Origin: Bacteroidales bacterium UBA1714
Lineage (GTDB): Bacteria > Bacteroidota > Bacteroidia > Bacteroidales > Paludibacteraceae
Length of the DNA: 64,000 nt
Direction: 5' to 3'
Assembly (NCBI GenBank): GCA_002317295.1
Contig: DCIY01000007.1
Location: forward strand, 32,054 to 96,053
In this document: positions 36,390 through 44,697 of the stretch, piece by piece
How the letters are laid out: each line of letters begins with the position of its first letter
How positions within the stretch are numbered: the first letter of the stretch is position 1
Notes under the pieces: generated by a model
What the model was told of the DNA's origin: nothing
Seen by the model: the letters and a program-made list of their open reading frames with translations, nothing else
Database searches by the model: none
Translations under genes and position numbers: made by a program

Positions 36390-36743
36390 ATGGCAGTTGC
36401 GCAAGGTATATATAAGGATCGAGGGAGTAAGTTTCTCAGTTTTGTAGAACCTATTTCCAATGAAGACGAGGCCAAAGCACTCGTGGCACAGTACAAGAAG
36501 AAGTACCACGATGCCCGTCATGTATGCTATGCATACCGCTTGGGACCCAATCTGTGGCGCACCAAGGATGATGGGGAACCTCATGGTACCGCAGGATTAC
36601 CCATTTTGCGCAGCATTGATGCCCGCAATTTGGACAACATATTGGTGGTAGTAGTGCGTTATTTTGGAGGCACCCTGCTGGGAACCGGCGGGCTGATGGT
36701 TGCCTATCGGGAAGCCAGCGTGAATGCGTTGGAGAAACTGTGA
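36390..36743 (+). CDS. YigZ/IMPACT-family protein, short form
   Basis: The 117-residue product holds the UPF0029/IMPACT core: GIYKDRGSKFLSFVEPIS, DARHVCYAYRLG, DDGEPHGTAGLPIL and VVVRYFGGTLLGTGGLMVAYREA. Typical YigZ proteins have about 200 residues and a second DUF1949 domain; here the frame ends right after ASVNALEKL, so that domain is absent. The start at 36390 is chosen because the promoter lies upstream of it and the family begins at this point. The role in bacteria is unclear; the eukaryotic relative regulates Gcn2. Confidence 0.85.
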   Translation: MAVAQGIYKDRGSKFLSFVEPISNEDEAKALVAQYKKKYHDARHVCYAYRLGPNLWRTKDDGEPHGTAGLPILRSIDARNLDNILVVVVRYFGGTLLGTGGLMVAYREASVNALEKL

Positions 36744-36745
36744 TC

Positions 36746-36797
36746 TTAATGGTTAATGGTTAATGGTTAATGGTTATTGATGATTGATGAATGATGA
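36746..36797. repeat. 7-bp tandem array (TTAATGG then TTGATGA)
   Basis: Four exact TTAATGG units (36746-36773) are followed by TTGATGA units (36777-36790) and ATGATGA. The array fills the gap after the YigZ-like stop and includes the start region of the acyltransferase gene. Confidence 0.8.
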
Positions 36798-37770
36798 ATT
36801 CAGACATATAAGAGCGTATCATACGGGGTGGCTGTTGGCCATTACGGATTGGATAACGATTATTCCTATTTTGCGGTCATGGGCGCGCAAGACCACGAGT
36901 GGATTGAGTATTGACGGACTGGAACATGTAGAGCGTGGGAAAGGGTATCTGTTTATCACCAACCACCGTGATATTGTGATGGACAGTGCATGGTTGAGTC
37001 TCTTACTCAAAATCCACAAAAACATCCGTCCATACATTGGTATTGGTAACAATCTGTTTGGCAAATGGTGGATTGAACCGCTGGTGAGAATCAACCATGC
37101 TTTTGTGGTGATTCGCAATGGAGGCATCCGTGAACAGATGGTTCACAGTCAGGAATTGTCACGCTATATGCGGCATTTGATTGACCATCATCACAGTATT
37201 TGGTTAGCTCAGCGAGAAGGGCGCGCCAAAGATGGGAATGACCTCACTCAACCCGCTGTTCTGAAAATGTTGGCTTTATCATCTGACCAACCATTTTTGG
37301 AGGCCATTACCTCGCTCAACATCTGTCCGGTGTGTATCAACTATGAGTACGACCCCTGTGACTGGCTCAAAGCTCAGGAAATGCAACTCAAACGGGATGA
37401 TACAGGGTGGAAAAAATCCAAAGAGGACGATTTACTCAGTATGACAGAGGGCATTCGGGGATGGAAGGGGGATGTTCATTTCAGCGTGACCCCTTGTTTG
37501 AATCAGTGGATAGCGGAACATAAGAAGGAGTTGATGGAAATGAACCGCAACGAGCAGATTCAAGCAATTTGCCAACGAATCGACTATCAGATTCACAGTC
37601 ATTATAGGATTTATCCGCGTGGCACGGAATTTGAGCAATACCTGCAACAACAATTAAGCAAGATACACATTTCGAACAAGGACGATGCCTACTTGATGGC
37701 GCGTCTGAAAGAAATGTACCAAAATCCAGTCAACAATTATGAAAAGAGCCATCTTTCCAGGGAGTTTTGA
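36787..37770 (+). CDS. 1-acylglycerol-3-phosphate O-acyltransferase-like protein (PlsC family)
   Basis: This 327-residue protein has the acyltransferase block I as FITNHRDIVMD (an NHxxxxxD form with one extra residue between His and Asp), then a block resembling FVVIRNGG and block III-like LAQREGRAKDG. No strong N-terminal membrane helix is seen, only LLAITDWITIIPIL. The product would place an acyl chain on a glycerolipid or similar acceptor. In-frame TTG (36784) and ATG (36787) starts both lie in the 7-bp repeats, so repeat changes could affect translation. It overlaps coaD by 32 bp. Confidence 0.8.
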   Translation: MNDEFRHIRAYHTGWLLAITDWITIIPILRSWARKTTSGLSIDGLEHVERGKGYLFITNHRDIVMDSAWLSLLLKIHKNIRPYIGIGNNLFGKWWIEPLVRINHAFVVIRNGGIREQMVHSQELSRYMRHLIDHHHSIWLAQREGRAKDGNDLTQPAVLKMLALSSDQPFLEAITSLNICPVCINYEYDPCDWLKAQEMQLKRDDTGWKKSKEDDLLSMTEGIRGWKGDVHFSVTPCLNQWIAEHKKELMEMNRNEQIQAICQRIDYQIHSHYRIYPRGTEFEQYLQQQLSKIHISNKDDAYLMARLKEMYQNPVNNYEKSHLSREF

Positions 37771-38188
37771 TCCCTTTACCCTTGGACATTATGATATTGT
37801 CCTGCGTGGTTTGGACCTGTTTGATGAGATTATCATCGGTATCGGCCGCAACAGTACCAAAAAAGAGACTTTTCCTATTCGGGAACGTCTGACTGCCATT
37901 CAAAAAATATTTGCCAATGAGCCCCGTATCAAAGTGGTGATGTACGACAGTCTCACCGTGGACTTTGCCCATGAATATGAAGCGCAGTTTATCTTGCGTG
38001 GGATTCGTTGCATGCAAGACTTTGAGTATGAACGCAATATGGCGGAAGCCAACAAGCAGTTGGGAAATGTGGAAACCATATTGCTCTATACCCGTCCCGA
38101 ATATGCGCATATCTCGTCAACTTTGGTGCGTGATTTGTACAGTTATGACAAAGATGTCAGCGCTTTTGTTCCCAATCATTTAAAATAA
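37739..38188 (+). CDS. coaD: Phosphopantetheine adenylyltransferase
   Basis: CoaD transfers AMP from ATP to 4'-phosphopantetheine, the penultimate step of coenzyme A synthesis. The 149-residue protein has the nucleotidyltransferase motif GSFDPFTLGHYDIV (TxGH), ILRGIRCMQDFEYERNMAEAN, and the C-terminal ISSTLVRDLYSY that binds ATP. Length is typical. It overlaps the preceding acyltransferase by 32 bp and precedes the S41 peptidase by 4 bp. panB, an earlier step of the same pathway, lies in the window at 50.7 kb. Confidence 0.97.
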   Translation: MKRAIFPGSFDPFTLGHYDIVLRGLDLFDEIIIGIGRNSTKKETFPIRERLTAIQKIFANEPRIKVVMYDSLTVDFAHEYEAQFILRGIRCMQDFEYERNMAEANKQLGNVETILLYTRPEYAHISSTLVRDLYSYDKDVSAFVPNHLK

Positions 38189-38192
38189 GGTT

Positions 38193-39782
38193 ATGAAGCG
38201 ACTGTTTATCTTTAGTATTTTGATTTGGGGACTAAATGCCGCGTATGGTCAATTAGCCACACCGCTGATTCAAAAGAATCTGCAAATCTATAACGATGTG
38301 ATGCGTCAGCTTGACATGAACTATGTGGATACGCTCAATTATCAGGATTTGACAGAAACGGCCATCAATTCCCTTTTGCACAAGATCGATCCTTATACTG
38401 TCTATATACCCAAACGGGAGGACGAAAACCTTAAGATGATGACTACGGGCAAGTACGGAGGTATAGGAGCCATTATTATGCAACGCGATTCGGCGGTGTA
38501 TATCTCTCAACCTTATGCCCATATGCCCGCAGCAGAAAATGATGTATTGGCAGGAGATAAAATACTGAGAGTCGATACGTTTGATTGTCAAAAAAAGAAC
38601 ACCAAGGATGTGAGCGACCACCTGAGAGGCAAACCGGGCACTGTGGTGCGGTTGGTGTTGGAGCGGGAAGGGGAGCTCAATCCGATTGTGCGCGAGTTTG
38701 AGCGTCGCGAGATTCATTTACCTGCCGTAGGTTACGCCTCTTCCGTTCCATACACGACTGACAGCACCGGAACGCATTCTTTTGGATATATCCTTTTCAG
38801 TGAGTTTACCACCGGCAGCGCTCAAGATTTTTTGCTGGCTGTGGATAAGATGGTTCAGGAGCAACATATAGAAGGTTTGATGATTGATTTAAGAGGAAAT
38901 GGAGGTGGAATCATTGACGAAGCCATTCAAATTGTCAGTTACTTTGTGGACAAAGGTACCACTGTCGTAACGACCAAAGGCAAGACCGAATCGAGTAATC
39001 GCAGTTACACAACCTCTACATCTCCTATTTGGCGCAATCTGCCACTAGTCATTCTGGTGAACGATCAATCGGCTTCTGCTGCAGAGATTGTGAGTGGCAG
39101 TTTGCAGGATTTGGGGCGCGCCACGTTGATTGGTCAACGCACGTTTGGCAAGGGCTTGGTTCAATCCATTCGTCCCATTGCGTACGATGGTCATTTAAAA
39201 GTGACCACGGCCCATTACTATTTACCATCGGGCCGTTGTATCCAAGCCATCGATTATAGTGAACGGCAAAAAGGCAATCAGCTTAAAAAAGATACAGCGG
39301 GGGGCATTTTGCCGGATATTGTGATGAACGATTCGGAAAAAGTGGATATCACATATGCGTTGTATCAAAAACACCTGTTTTTTGATTATGCCACCCGTTA
39401 TCACAGGTTGCATGCAAGTATTGCGAGCGCTACGGAGTTTGAATTGAGTGATGAGGATATCAATGATTTTATTGCCTTCTTGGATGAGAAGAAGTTTGTC
39501 TACGAGACGCAAACGGGTAAGTATCTCAAAGAGTTGATTGACATGTCCCGAAACGAAGATCTGGATACGGCTACCGTAGCCTTATTGGATAGCGTATGTA
39601 CCCTACTCCAGCCTTCTTACAGAGAGGCGGTTATTCGTAAAAAAGAAGAAGTCAAACGGGTATTGGCCAGCGATATCGTTGAGCGTTACTATTATCAGGA
39701 AGGACGTATTGCCTATCTGGTAAAGGATGACAAAGAGATAGCGCGTGCCAAAGAAGAACTGTATCAAAAAATCAGTCGATGA
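38193..39782 (+). CDS. S41-family C-terminal processing peptidase
   Basis: The 529-residue secreted protease has a signal peptide (MKRLFIFSILIWGLNAAYGQ), a PDZ domain (about 75-165: GGIGAIIMQRDSAVYISQPY, AENDVLAGDKILRVD) and the S41 core with LMIDLRGNGGGIIDEAI, the nucleophile in NDQSASAAEIVSG and the catalytic Lys in GQRTFGKGLVQ. A C-terminal helical region of about 150 residues follows. Such enzymes trim periplasmic or secreted proteins from the C terminus. The stop overlaps the start of the following lipoprotein by four bases. Confidence 0.93.
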   Translation: MKRLFIFSILIWGLNAAYGQLATPLIQKNLQIYNDVMRQLDMNYVDTLNYQDLTETAINSLLHKIDPYTVYIPKREDENLKMMTTGKYGGIGAIIMQRDSAVYISQPYAHMPAAENDVLAGDKILRVDTFDCQKKNTKDVSDHLRGKPGTVVRLVLEREGELNPIVREFERREIHLPAVGYASSVPYTTDSTGTHSFGYILFSEFTTGSAQDFLLAVDKMVQEQHIEGLMIDLRGNGGGIIDEAIQIVSYFVDKGTTVVTTKGKTESSNRSYTTSTSPIWRNLPLVILVNDQSASAAEIVSGSLQDLGRATLIGQRTFGKGLVQSIRPIAYDGHLKVTTAHYYLPSGRCIQAIDYSERQKGNQLKKDTAGGILPDIVMNDSEKVDITYALYQKHLFFDYATRYHRLHASIASATEFELSDEDINDFIAFLDEKKFVYETQTGKYLKELIDMSRNEDLDTATVALLDSVCTLLQPSYREAVIRKKEEVKRVLASDIVERYYYQEGRIAYLVKDDKEIARAKEELYQKISR

Positions 39783-41653
39783 AACATTGTTTGCATCCAT
39801 ATGGGACGGGTATTTTGCTCGTGAGCATGGCACTGGGTTCCTGTGCCAACCGAGGTATAGGGCCACAAGGGGGTCCCAAGGATACCATTCCTCCTGTGAT
39901 TGTCAAAAGTAATCCTGCCAACGGAACTTTGGATTATCAGGAAAAGGAGATTGAGGTGGTATTTAACGAATATATCACGATTAACAATCCCTCGGAAAAT
40001 GTGCTCATCTCGCCTCCGCAGCAAAAACAACCGGAGATAAAAGCGATTGGTAAAAAAGTGAAAGTGGAATTTAAGGAGCCCTTGCGGGACAGTACCACAT
40101 ACACCATTGATTTTGGCGATGCCATTCAAGATAATAATGAGAAAAACCCGTATAAAGACTATACTTTCTCTTTTACCACAGCGGGTCCCATTGATTCGCT
40201 GGAGATATACGGACAACTGATTAACGCGGAAGATCTCAACCCGCTGTCCGGAATCATTGTGGGTATCCATGACAATCCTCACGATTCTGTCTTATCTACC
40301 AAGCCTTTTGTTCGCATTGGAAAAACCAATGAAGAAGGGGAATTTTATATTCGCAATATTCACCCGGGCACCTATCGTTTGTTTGCTCTCAACGATGTGA
40401 GCAAAGACTATATGTACCAACCTGGGGAAGGTTTGGCATGGATGGAAGAAACTATCAGCCCACGTATTGATGTCAAAATCGAAAAAGACACTATTTGGCG
40501 TACAGATACCGTTGCCGCCGACAGCAGTCTGATTCCAGACAGTGTTATAACGGCAGCGTACTATTATTTCGAGCCATCCAACCTGCTGCTACGCTATTTT
40601 AAGGAAGACAAGCAGCGTCAGTATTTTCAACGTTGCCAGCGCGAAATGCAACATGTTTTTATTCTGCGGTTTGGGGCTCCACAAAAGACCATGCCTATCA
40701 TTCGAGCCTTGCGGTTGGAAAGTGATTCGTTGGGTTTAGACAGCACTTGGGTAGATTTTACGCAACATAGTCTCGTCCAAGCGTCCAAAAACAAAGATAC
40801 CATTGGATATTGGCTGATAGATTCTGCCGCCATCAAGATGGATTCTATTCGAATGGAAATGACCTATGAGTGGACAGATTCCGCCTACAACATCGTCATG
40901 AAAACCGATACGATATTGGCGGTTTATCGTGCTCCTAAGGTATCCGAAAAAGCCAAAGCACTACAAGATAAGATGCGTAGAGAGGCCAAGTTGGAACTCA
41001 AAACCAATGCTTCTACACGATTTCATATATACGATACTTTAAAGATTACCTCTCCCACTCCCATAGCAAGGTGTGAGAAGGATAGCATGCGACTACTGGA
41101 GCATGTAGATACCGTTTGGAAAGCCATTCCCTTTGAACTGGTAGAAAAAGACAGTATCAAAATGCAATACCGAATCATGGCCCAGCTTAAACCTGAAGGC
41201 GAATACAAATTGCAGCTCGATTCCGGAGCCGTCGTGGACATCTATGGAACGAGTTCTGACAAGATGGAAAGTGCCATTCGTGTTCGCAGTAAAGAGGATT
41301 ATGCCACACTCACCATCAAAGTGGTGGACTGTCCGGAGCACGCATACCTCCAACTGGTAGATGAAAAAGATAAGGTAGTGCGCACTTTACCCGCATCGAT
41401 GCAAGGAACACGATTTGCGTATCTGGAAGCACAAACGCTGTATATGCGCCTGTTTATCGATGAGAATGGAGATGGAAAATGGACCACAGGAGACTGGGGC
41501 AAAAAGCGTCAACCTGAGAACGTCTATTATTCTCGTAAAAAACTCAATTTGAGAGCCAATTGGGAGTTTGAAGAGACATTGGAATGGAATACCCTGCCCT
41601 TGCTTGAGCAAAAGCCCAAAGCGATTCGTGTGGATGGGAATAAGGCGAAGTAG
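39779..41653 (+). CDS. Lipoprotein with N-terminal Big_5 (SbsA Ig-like) domain
   Basis: The 624-residue protein has a lipobox (MALGSC, Cys22) followed by GPQGGPKDTIPPVIVKSNPA, the typical Bacteroidota start of this family. A Big_5 Ig-like domain (about 40-140, IEVVFNEYITINN, TYTIDFGDAIQDNN) and a carboxypeptidase-like regulatory fold (SGIIVGIHDNP, GEFYIRNIHPGTYRLFALND) follow. The C-terminal half is beta-rich and ends with LFIDENGDGKWTTGDWG, a calcium-binding-like loop. It is probably an outer-membrane anchored periplasmic or surface protein of unknown function. Coupling with the S41 peptidase suggests a shared task. Confidence 0.85.
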   Translation: MKHCLHPYGTGILLVSMALGSCANRGIGPQGGPKDTIPPVIVKSNPANGTLDYQEKEIEVVFNEYITINNPSENVLISPPQQKQPEIKAIGKKVKVEFKEPLRDSTTYTIDFGDAIQDNNEKNPYKDYTFSFTTAGPIDSLEIYGQLINAEDLNPLSGIIVGIHDNPHDSVLSTKPFVRIGKTNEEGEFYIRNIHPGTYRLFALNDVSKDYMYQPGEGLAWMEETISPRIDVKIEKDTIWRTDTVAADSSLIPDSVITAAYYYFEPSNLLLRYFKEDKQRQYFQRCQREMQHVFILRFGAPQKTMPIIRALRLESDSLGLDSTWVDFTQHSLVQASKNKDTIGYWLIDSAAIKMDSIRMEMTYEWTDSAYNIVMKTDTILAVYRAPKVSEKAKALQDKMRREAKLELKTNASTRFHIYDTLKITSPTPIARCEKDSMRLLEHVDTVWKAIPFELVEKDSIKMQYRIMAQLKPEGEYKLQLDSGAVVDIYGTSSDKMESAIRVRSKEDYATLTIKVVDCPEHAYLQLVDEKDKVVRTLPASMQGTRFAYLEAQTLYMRLFIDENGDGKWTTGDWGKKRQPENVYYSRKKLNLRANWEFEETLEWNTLPLLEQKPKAIRVDGNKAK

Positions 41654-41735
41654 GTTAAGGGTAATGGTTAATGGTTAAAGGTTAATGGTTAATGGTTAAT
41701 GGTTAATGGTTAATGGTTAATGGTTAATGGTTAAA
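41653..41735. repeat. 7-bp tandem array (GGTTAAT), about 12 units
   Basis: Ten in-register units from 41666 to 41735 (eight GGTTAAT, two GGTTAAA), preceded by two degenerate units, fill the gap between two convergent genes. The stop codon of the deacetylase (41731-41733) lies in the last unit. No terminator-like stem is seen here. Confidence 0.9.
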
Positions 41736-42381
41736 GGCGAAGGAAAGAATAGCCACTCTGTTGCAGGGTGGTTATTGTTTTTTCTACGGCATCCAGCATT
41801 ACCGGTTGAGCCTTAACAGAATCATGAAAAGTGATGATGGAACCTTCACGCACCAGTCGTTGAACCAGCGAGTGAATCCGTTTCGCAGAATAGTGAGCAG
41901 CATCATAGTCATGGGTGAGAACATCCCATAACACGATGCGATGGGTGGCTCTTAAGGCCCGATATTGGGGCCACGTCATACGACCATGTGGCGGACGAAA
42001 CAAACGCGTATTATTCCACCCAGGCCCCAATACAGAGCGCATGGTTTGTTCAGCCAAGGCCACATCATTGAGGTAGTCGGTCGTAGAGACGGACCAACCG
42101 CGAAGATGGTGGTAAGTATGGCAGGCCAATGTATGCCCTCGTTGCATCACCTTGCGGGCCAAATCCGGATAGCGTTGTACGTTTTCTCCAACACAGAAAA
42201 AAGTAGCCTTCACCCCATATACATCCAACAAGTCCAGCAAAGCCGGTGTCACCTGTGGAACAGGGCCATCATCAAAGGTGATGTAAACATTCCGTTGAGA
42301 GATATCCCCACGGAATACAACGCCTCGCATGAGGCGCTGTATAACCATAGGGAACTGATATCGAATATCCAGGAGTCGCAT
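41731..42381 (-). CDS. Polysaccharide deacetylase (NodB-like)
   Basis: The product of about 216 residues shows the full NodB motif set: YITFDDGPVPQVTP (motif 1, catalytic Asp pair), CHTYHHLRG (motif 2, zinc His pair), RPPHGRMTWPQY (motif 3), WDVLTHDYDA (motif 4) and ITFHDS (motif 5). It removes acetyl groups from N-acetyl sugars of peptidoglycan or other glycans. No signal peptide is seen, which is common in Bacteroidota members. An ATG at 42399 would overlap the ROK gene; I prefer 42381. It ends a sugar-related cluster with ROK and FucP-type genes. Confidence 0.92.
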   Translation of the reverse strand: MRLLDIRYQFPMVIQRLMRGVVFRGDISQRNVYITFDDGPVPQVTPALLDLLDVYGVKATFFCVGENVQRYPDLARKVMQRGHTLACHTYHHLRGWSVSTTDYLNDVALAEQTMRSVLGPGWNNTRLFRPPHGRMTWPQYRALRATHRIVLWDVLTHDYDAAHYSAKRIHSLVQRLVREGSIITFHDSVKAQPVMLDAVEKTITTLQQSGYSFLRL

Positions 42382-42389
42382 CCTTAGGA

Positions 42390-43355
42390 TTACTCCCATG
42401 CCAAAGCGGAAGCACCTAAAACGGCCGCATCGGATTCTTTAAGGTCAGAGAAGAGCACTTGCACTTTATCCTTCCATAAGGAAAGCACATTCTCATTCAT
42501 AGCCTTGACAATAGGATCCTTGATCCAATGACCGGATTTGGTCAGGCCCCCAAAGAGTACAATGGCTTCCGGAGCAGAGAATGCGATAAAATCTGCCATG
42601 CATTGCCCCAACATGGTACCCGTAAAATCAAAGATTTTCTTGGCCACATCATCGCCTTGTTCTGCGGCATCAAACACATCCTTGGAAGTGATATGATCCA
42701 TATCCACATTACGCAGCAACGTGGGTTGTGTGGTTGTTGAAACGATTTCTTTGGCCGTACGCGCCACACCATTGGCGGAGCAATAAGCCTCCAAACAACC
42801 TTTACGGCCACAATTACACGGACGAGCGTTGGCACTGCGGTCGGCAATAATATGCCCCAATTCACCCGCAAACCCATCGTGTCCATACACCACCTTACCA
42901 TCTATGACAATTCCCGATCCCACACCGGTTCCGAGTGTAATCATGATGAAGTTTTTCATACCACGGGCTACGCCATAGGTCATTTCTCCCATAGCCGCAG
43001 CGTTGGCATCGTTGGTAATGGTACAAGGCAGGTTGAAACGTTGGCTCATCATCTGGGCAAAAGGTACAGAAGGCCATGGAAGATTCATGGCTTGTTCGAT
43101 ACGACCTGTGTAGTAGTTTCCATTGGGTACTCCGGCACCAATACCGCGCACCTGATCCCAACCACCAAGAGGAGTCACCACTTTGTCGGCCTCCATCCAG
43201 AGAGCATCAATATAGTCCTCAATACGAGGATAAGCCTGCGTTTTAACAGACGTACGGGCAAGCACGTGGCCACGGGCATCAACCACCCCCAGCACACTAT
43301 TGGTGCCACCCATATCCAAACCTAATACATATGGTTTTTCCATAGTTGACTGCAT
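42390..43355 (-). CDS. ROK-family sugar kinase (glucokinase-like)
   Basis: The 321-residue protein has the ATP-binding GLDMGGTNSVLGVVDARG start, GAGVPNG, the catalytic TNDANAAAMGE, LGTGVGSGIVIDG, and the ROK zinc motif CNCGRKGCLEAYCS. There is no N-terminal helix-turn-helix, so it is a kinase rather than a repressor. Glucose or N-acetyl hexosamines are likely substrates. The start is directly next to the permease stop, so uptake and phosphorylation appear coupled. Confidence 0.92.
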   Translation of the reverse strand: MQSTMEKPYVLGLDMGGTNSVLGVVDARGHVLARTSVKTQAYPRIEDYIDALWMEADKVVTPLGGWDQVRGIGAGVPNGNYYTGRIEQAMNLPWPSVPFAQMMSQRFNLPCTITNDANAAAMGEMTYGVARGMKNFIMITLGTGVGSGIVIDGKVVYGHDGFAGELGHIIADRSANARPCNCGRKGCLEAYCSANGVARTAKEIVSTTTQPTLLRNVDMDHITSKDVFDAAEQGDDVAKKIFDFTGTMLGQCMADFIAFSAPEAIVLFGGLTKSGHWIKDPIVKAMNENVLSLWKDKVQVLFSDLKESDAAVLGASALAWE

Positions 43356-44618
43356 TTATTCGGTTACAATTTCTTTATTCACATTCTTGCTTCCTGCAAT
43401 GGCATAGAAGAGGATGAAAATCAGGCCTATAATCGGCACAATATACGAAATCAGGTAAGAGGTATGGTCGGCAATGAAGTTTTGAATAAGCGTCAACACG
43501 CCACCACCACAAACCATCGCCATAAAGATTCCGCTGGCCGATGGAGTATATTTGCCCAAACCTTCTACGGCCAGATTATAAATAGCTCCCCACATCACGG
43601 AAGTGAACAATCCGCAAAGGAACATCATAATCATGGAAACAGGAACCGCTTTACCTGCAAAGGCAAACGTCCAGGATTCGGGGAAGAACATCACGCAAAC
43701 CAGCATGGCCATGCACAAAACAGAAACGGCAATAAGCATTGAACGACTGGAAATCTTGCCACCAATAGCTCCACCAATAAAACGGCCAAACATCATACAC
43801 AACCAATAAAAACCGACAATCGTTCCGGCAATGGCAGGACCTACCAAAGGATTATTGGACATATACAAGTTCGCTGTATTCGGAATACATACCTCAACAC
43901 CTACATAGAAGAAGATGGCAATAGCGCCCAATACAAAATGGCGGAAGGACATCGGGCCATATTGATCCTTATGCGCCTTGGCTGCAGCACGTTGTTCAGC
44001 AGTCTCGATATGCGGTTCCGGAATCTTGGTCAGGGAGATAATCACAAACGCTAAAGCAAAAATAACCATGGCAGCAATCATGGCAGGAGCCGCATCGCTC
44101 ACCGATGCTGAAGCAGCCTGACCACCGATAAGATAACCTAACAGGATTGGGGCTAATGTACCGCCCACCGAGTTGCACGAACCACCAAACTGAATGAGTT
44201 GGTTACCCAAATTACCACCACCACCGAGGGTGTTCAGCATCGGATTGACAACAATATTGAGCAAGCACATACTGAAGCCAGCCACGAAAGCACCCGTTAC
44301 ATAGATGCCGAAGCTCTCTGCGTAACCGCTGAGCCACTGAATACCGACTCCAATAAAGCCCACTGTAACTGCAGTAAGAGACGTAAATTTGTATCCTTTA
44401 CGTTTCAGAATCAAGCCCGCAGGAATACCCATGCAAGCATACGCAATAAAATTGGCAAAAGAGCCTAATTGAGACATGGCGTTAGAAGCGCCAAATTGGC
44501 TCTTGACAATCACGCCCATGGAACCCGCAAAATTGGTTACAAAGGCAATCATGAAGAAGAGCAAGTACATCACCACAATAGCAGGGACGTTGAGTTTTTG
44601 TTCTTTGGACATAATCAT
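43356..44618 (-). CDS. MFS sugar permease, FucP-type
   Basis: This 420-residue transporter has 12 predicted helices and FucP/GluP-like features: FMIAFVTNFAGSMGVIVKSQFG at the first helix, GIPAGLILKRKGYKFTSL, FNIVVNPMLNTLGG-like segment LNIVVNPMLNTLGGGGNL, and the central loop rich in charged residues. It should import a hexose with protons. Combined with the ROK kinase downstream it forms an uptake-and-phosphorylation pair, and the GH18 and deacetylase genes suggest amino sugars, but that is inference. Confidence 0.9.
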   Translation of the reverse strand: MIMSKEQKLNVPAIVVMYLLFFMIAFVTNFAGSMGVIVKSQFGASNAMSQLGSFANFIAYACMGIPAGLILKRKGYKFTSLTAVTVGFIGVGIQWLSGYAESFGIYVTGAFVAGFSMCLLNIVVNPMLNTLGGGGNLGNQLIQFGGSCNSVGGTLAPILLGYLIGGQAASASVSDAAPAMIAAMVIFALAFVIISLTKIPEPHIETAEQRAAAKAHKDQYGPMSFRHFVLGAIAIFFYVGVEVCIPNTANLYMSNNPLVGPAIAGTIVGFYWLCMMFGRFIGGAIGGKISSRSMLIAVSVLCMAMLVCVMFFPESWTFAFAGKAVPVSMIMMFLCGLFTSVMWGAIYNLAVEGLGKYTPSASGIFMAMVCGGGVLTLIQNFIADHTSYLISYIVPIIGLIFILFYAIAGSKNVNKEIVTE

Positions 44619-44640
44619 TAAATTTAAGTTAGTAAATAAT

Positions 44641-44696
44641 GTTGATTGATGATTGTTGATTGCTGATTGATGATTGTTGATTGATGATTGATGATT
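44641..44696. repeat. 7-bp tandem array (GATGATT/GTTGATT), 8 units
   Basis: Eight units of GNTGATT at exact 7-bp pitch lie between the S9 peptidase stop and the permease start. GATGATT is a rotation of the TTGATGA unit seen at 36777-36790. The gap has no clear promoter for the permease. Confidence 0.85.
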
Positions 44697-44697
44697 G

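Noticed and set aside
41653..41735. Telomere-like or integration-site repeat
   Set aside because: No integrase, tRNA or change in gene content flanks it, and similar arrays occur elsewhere in the window.
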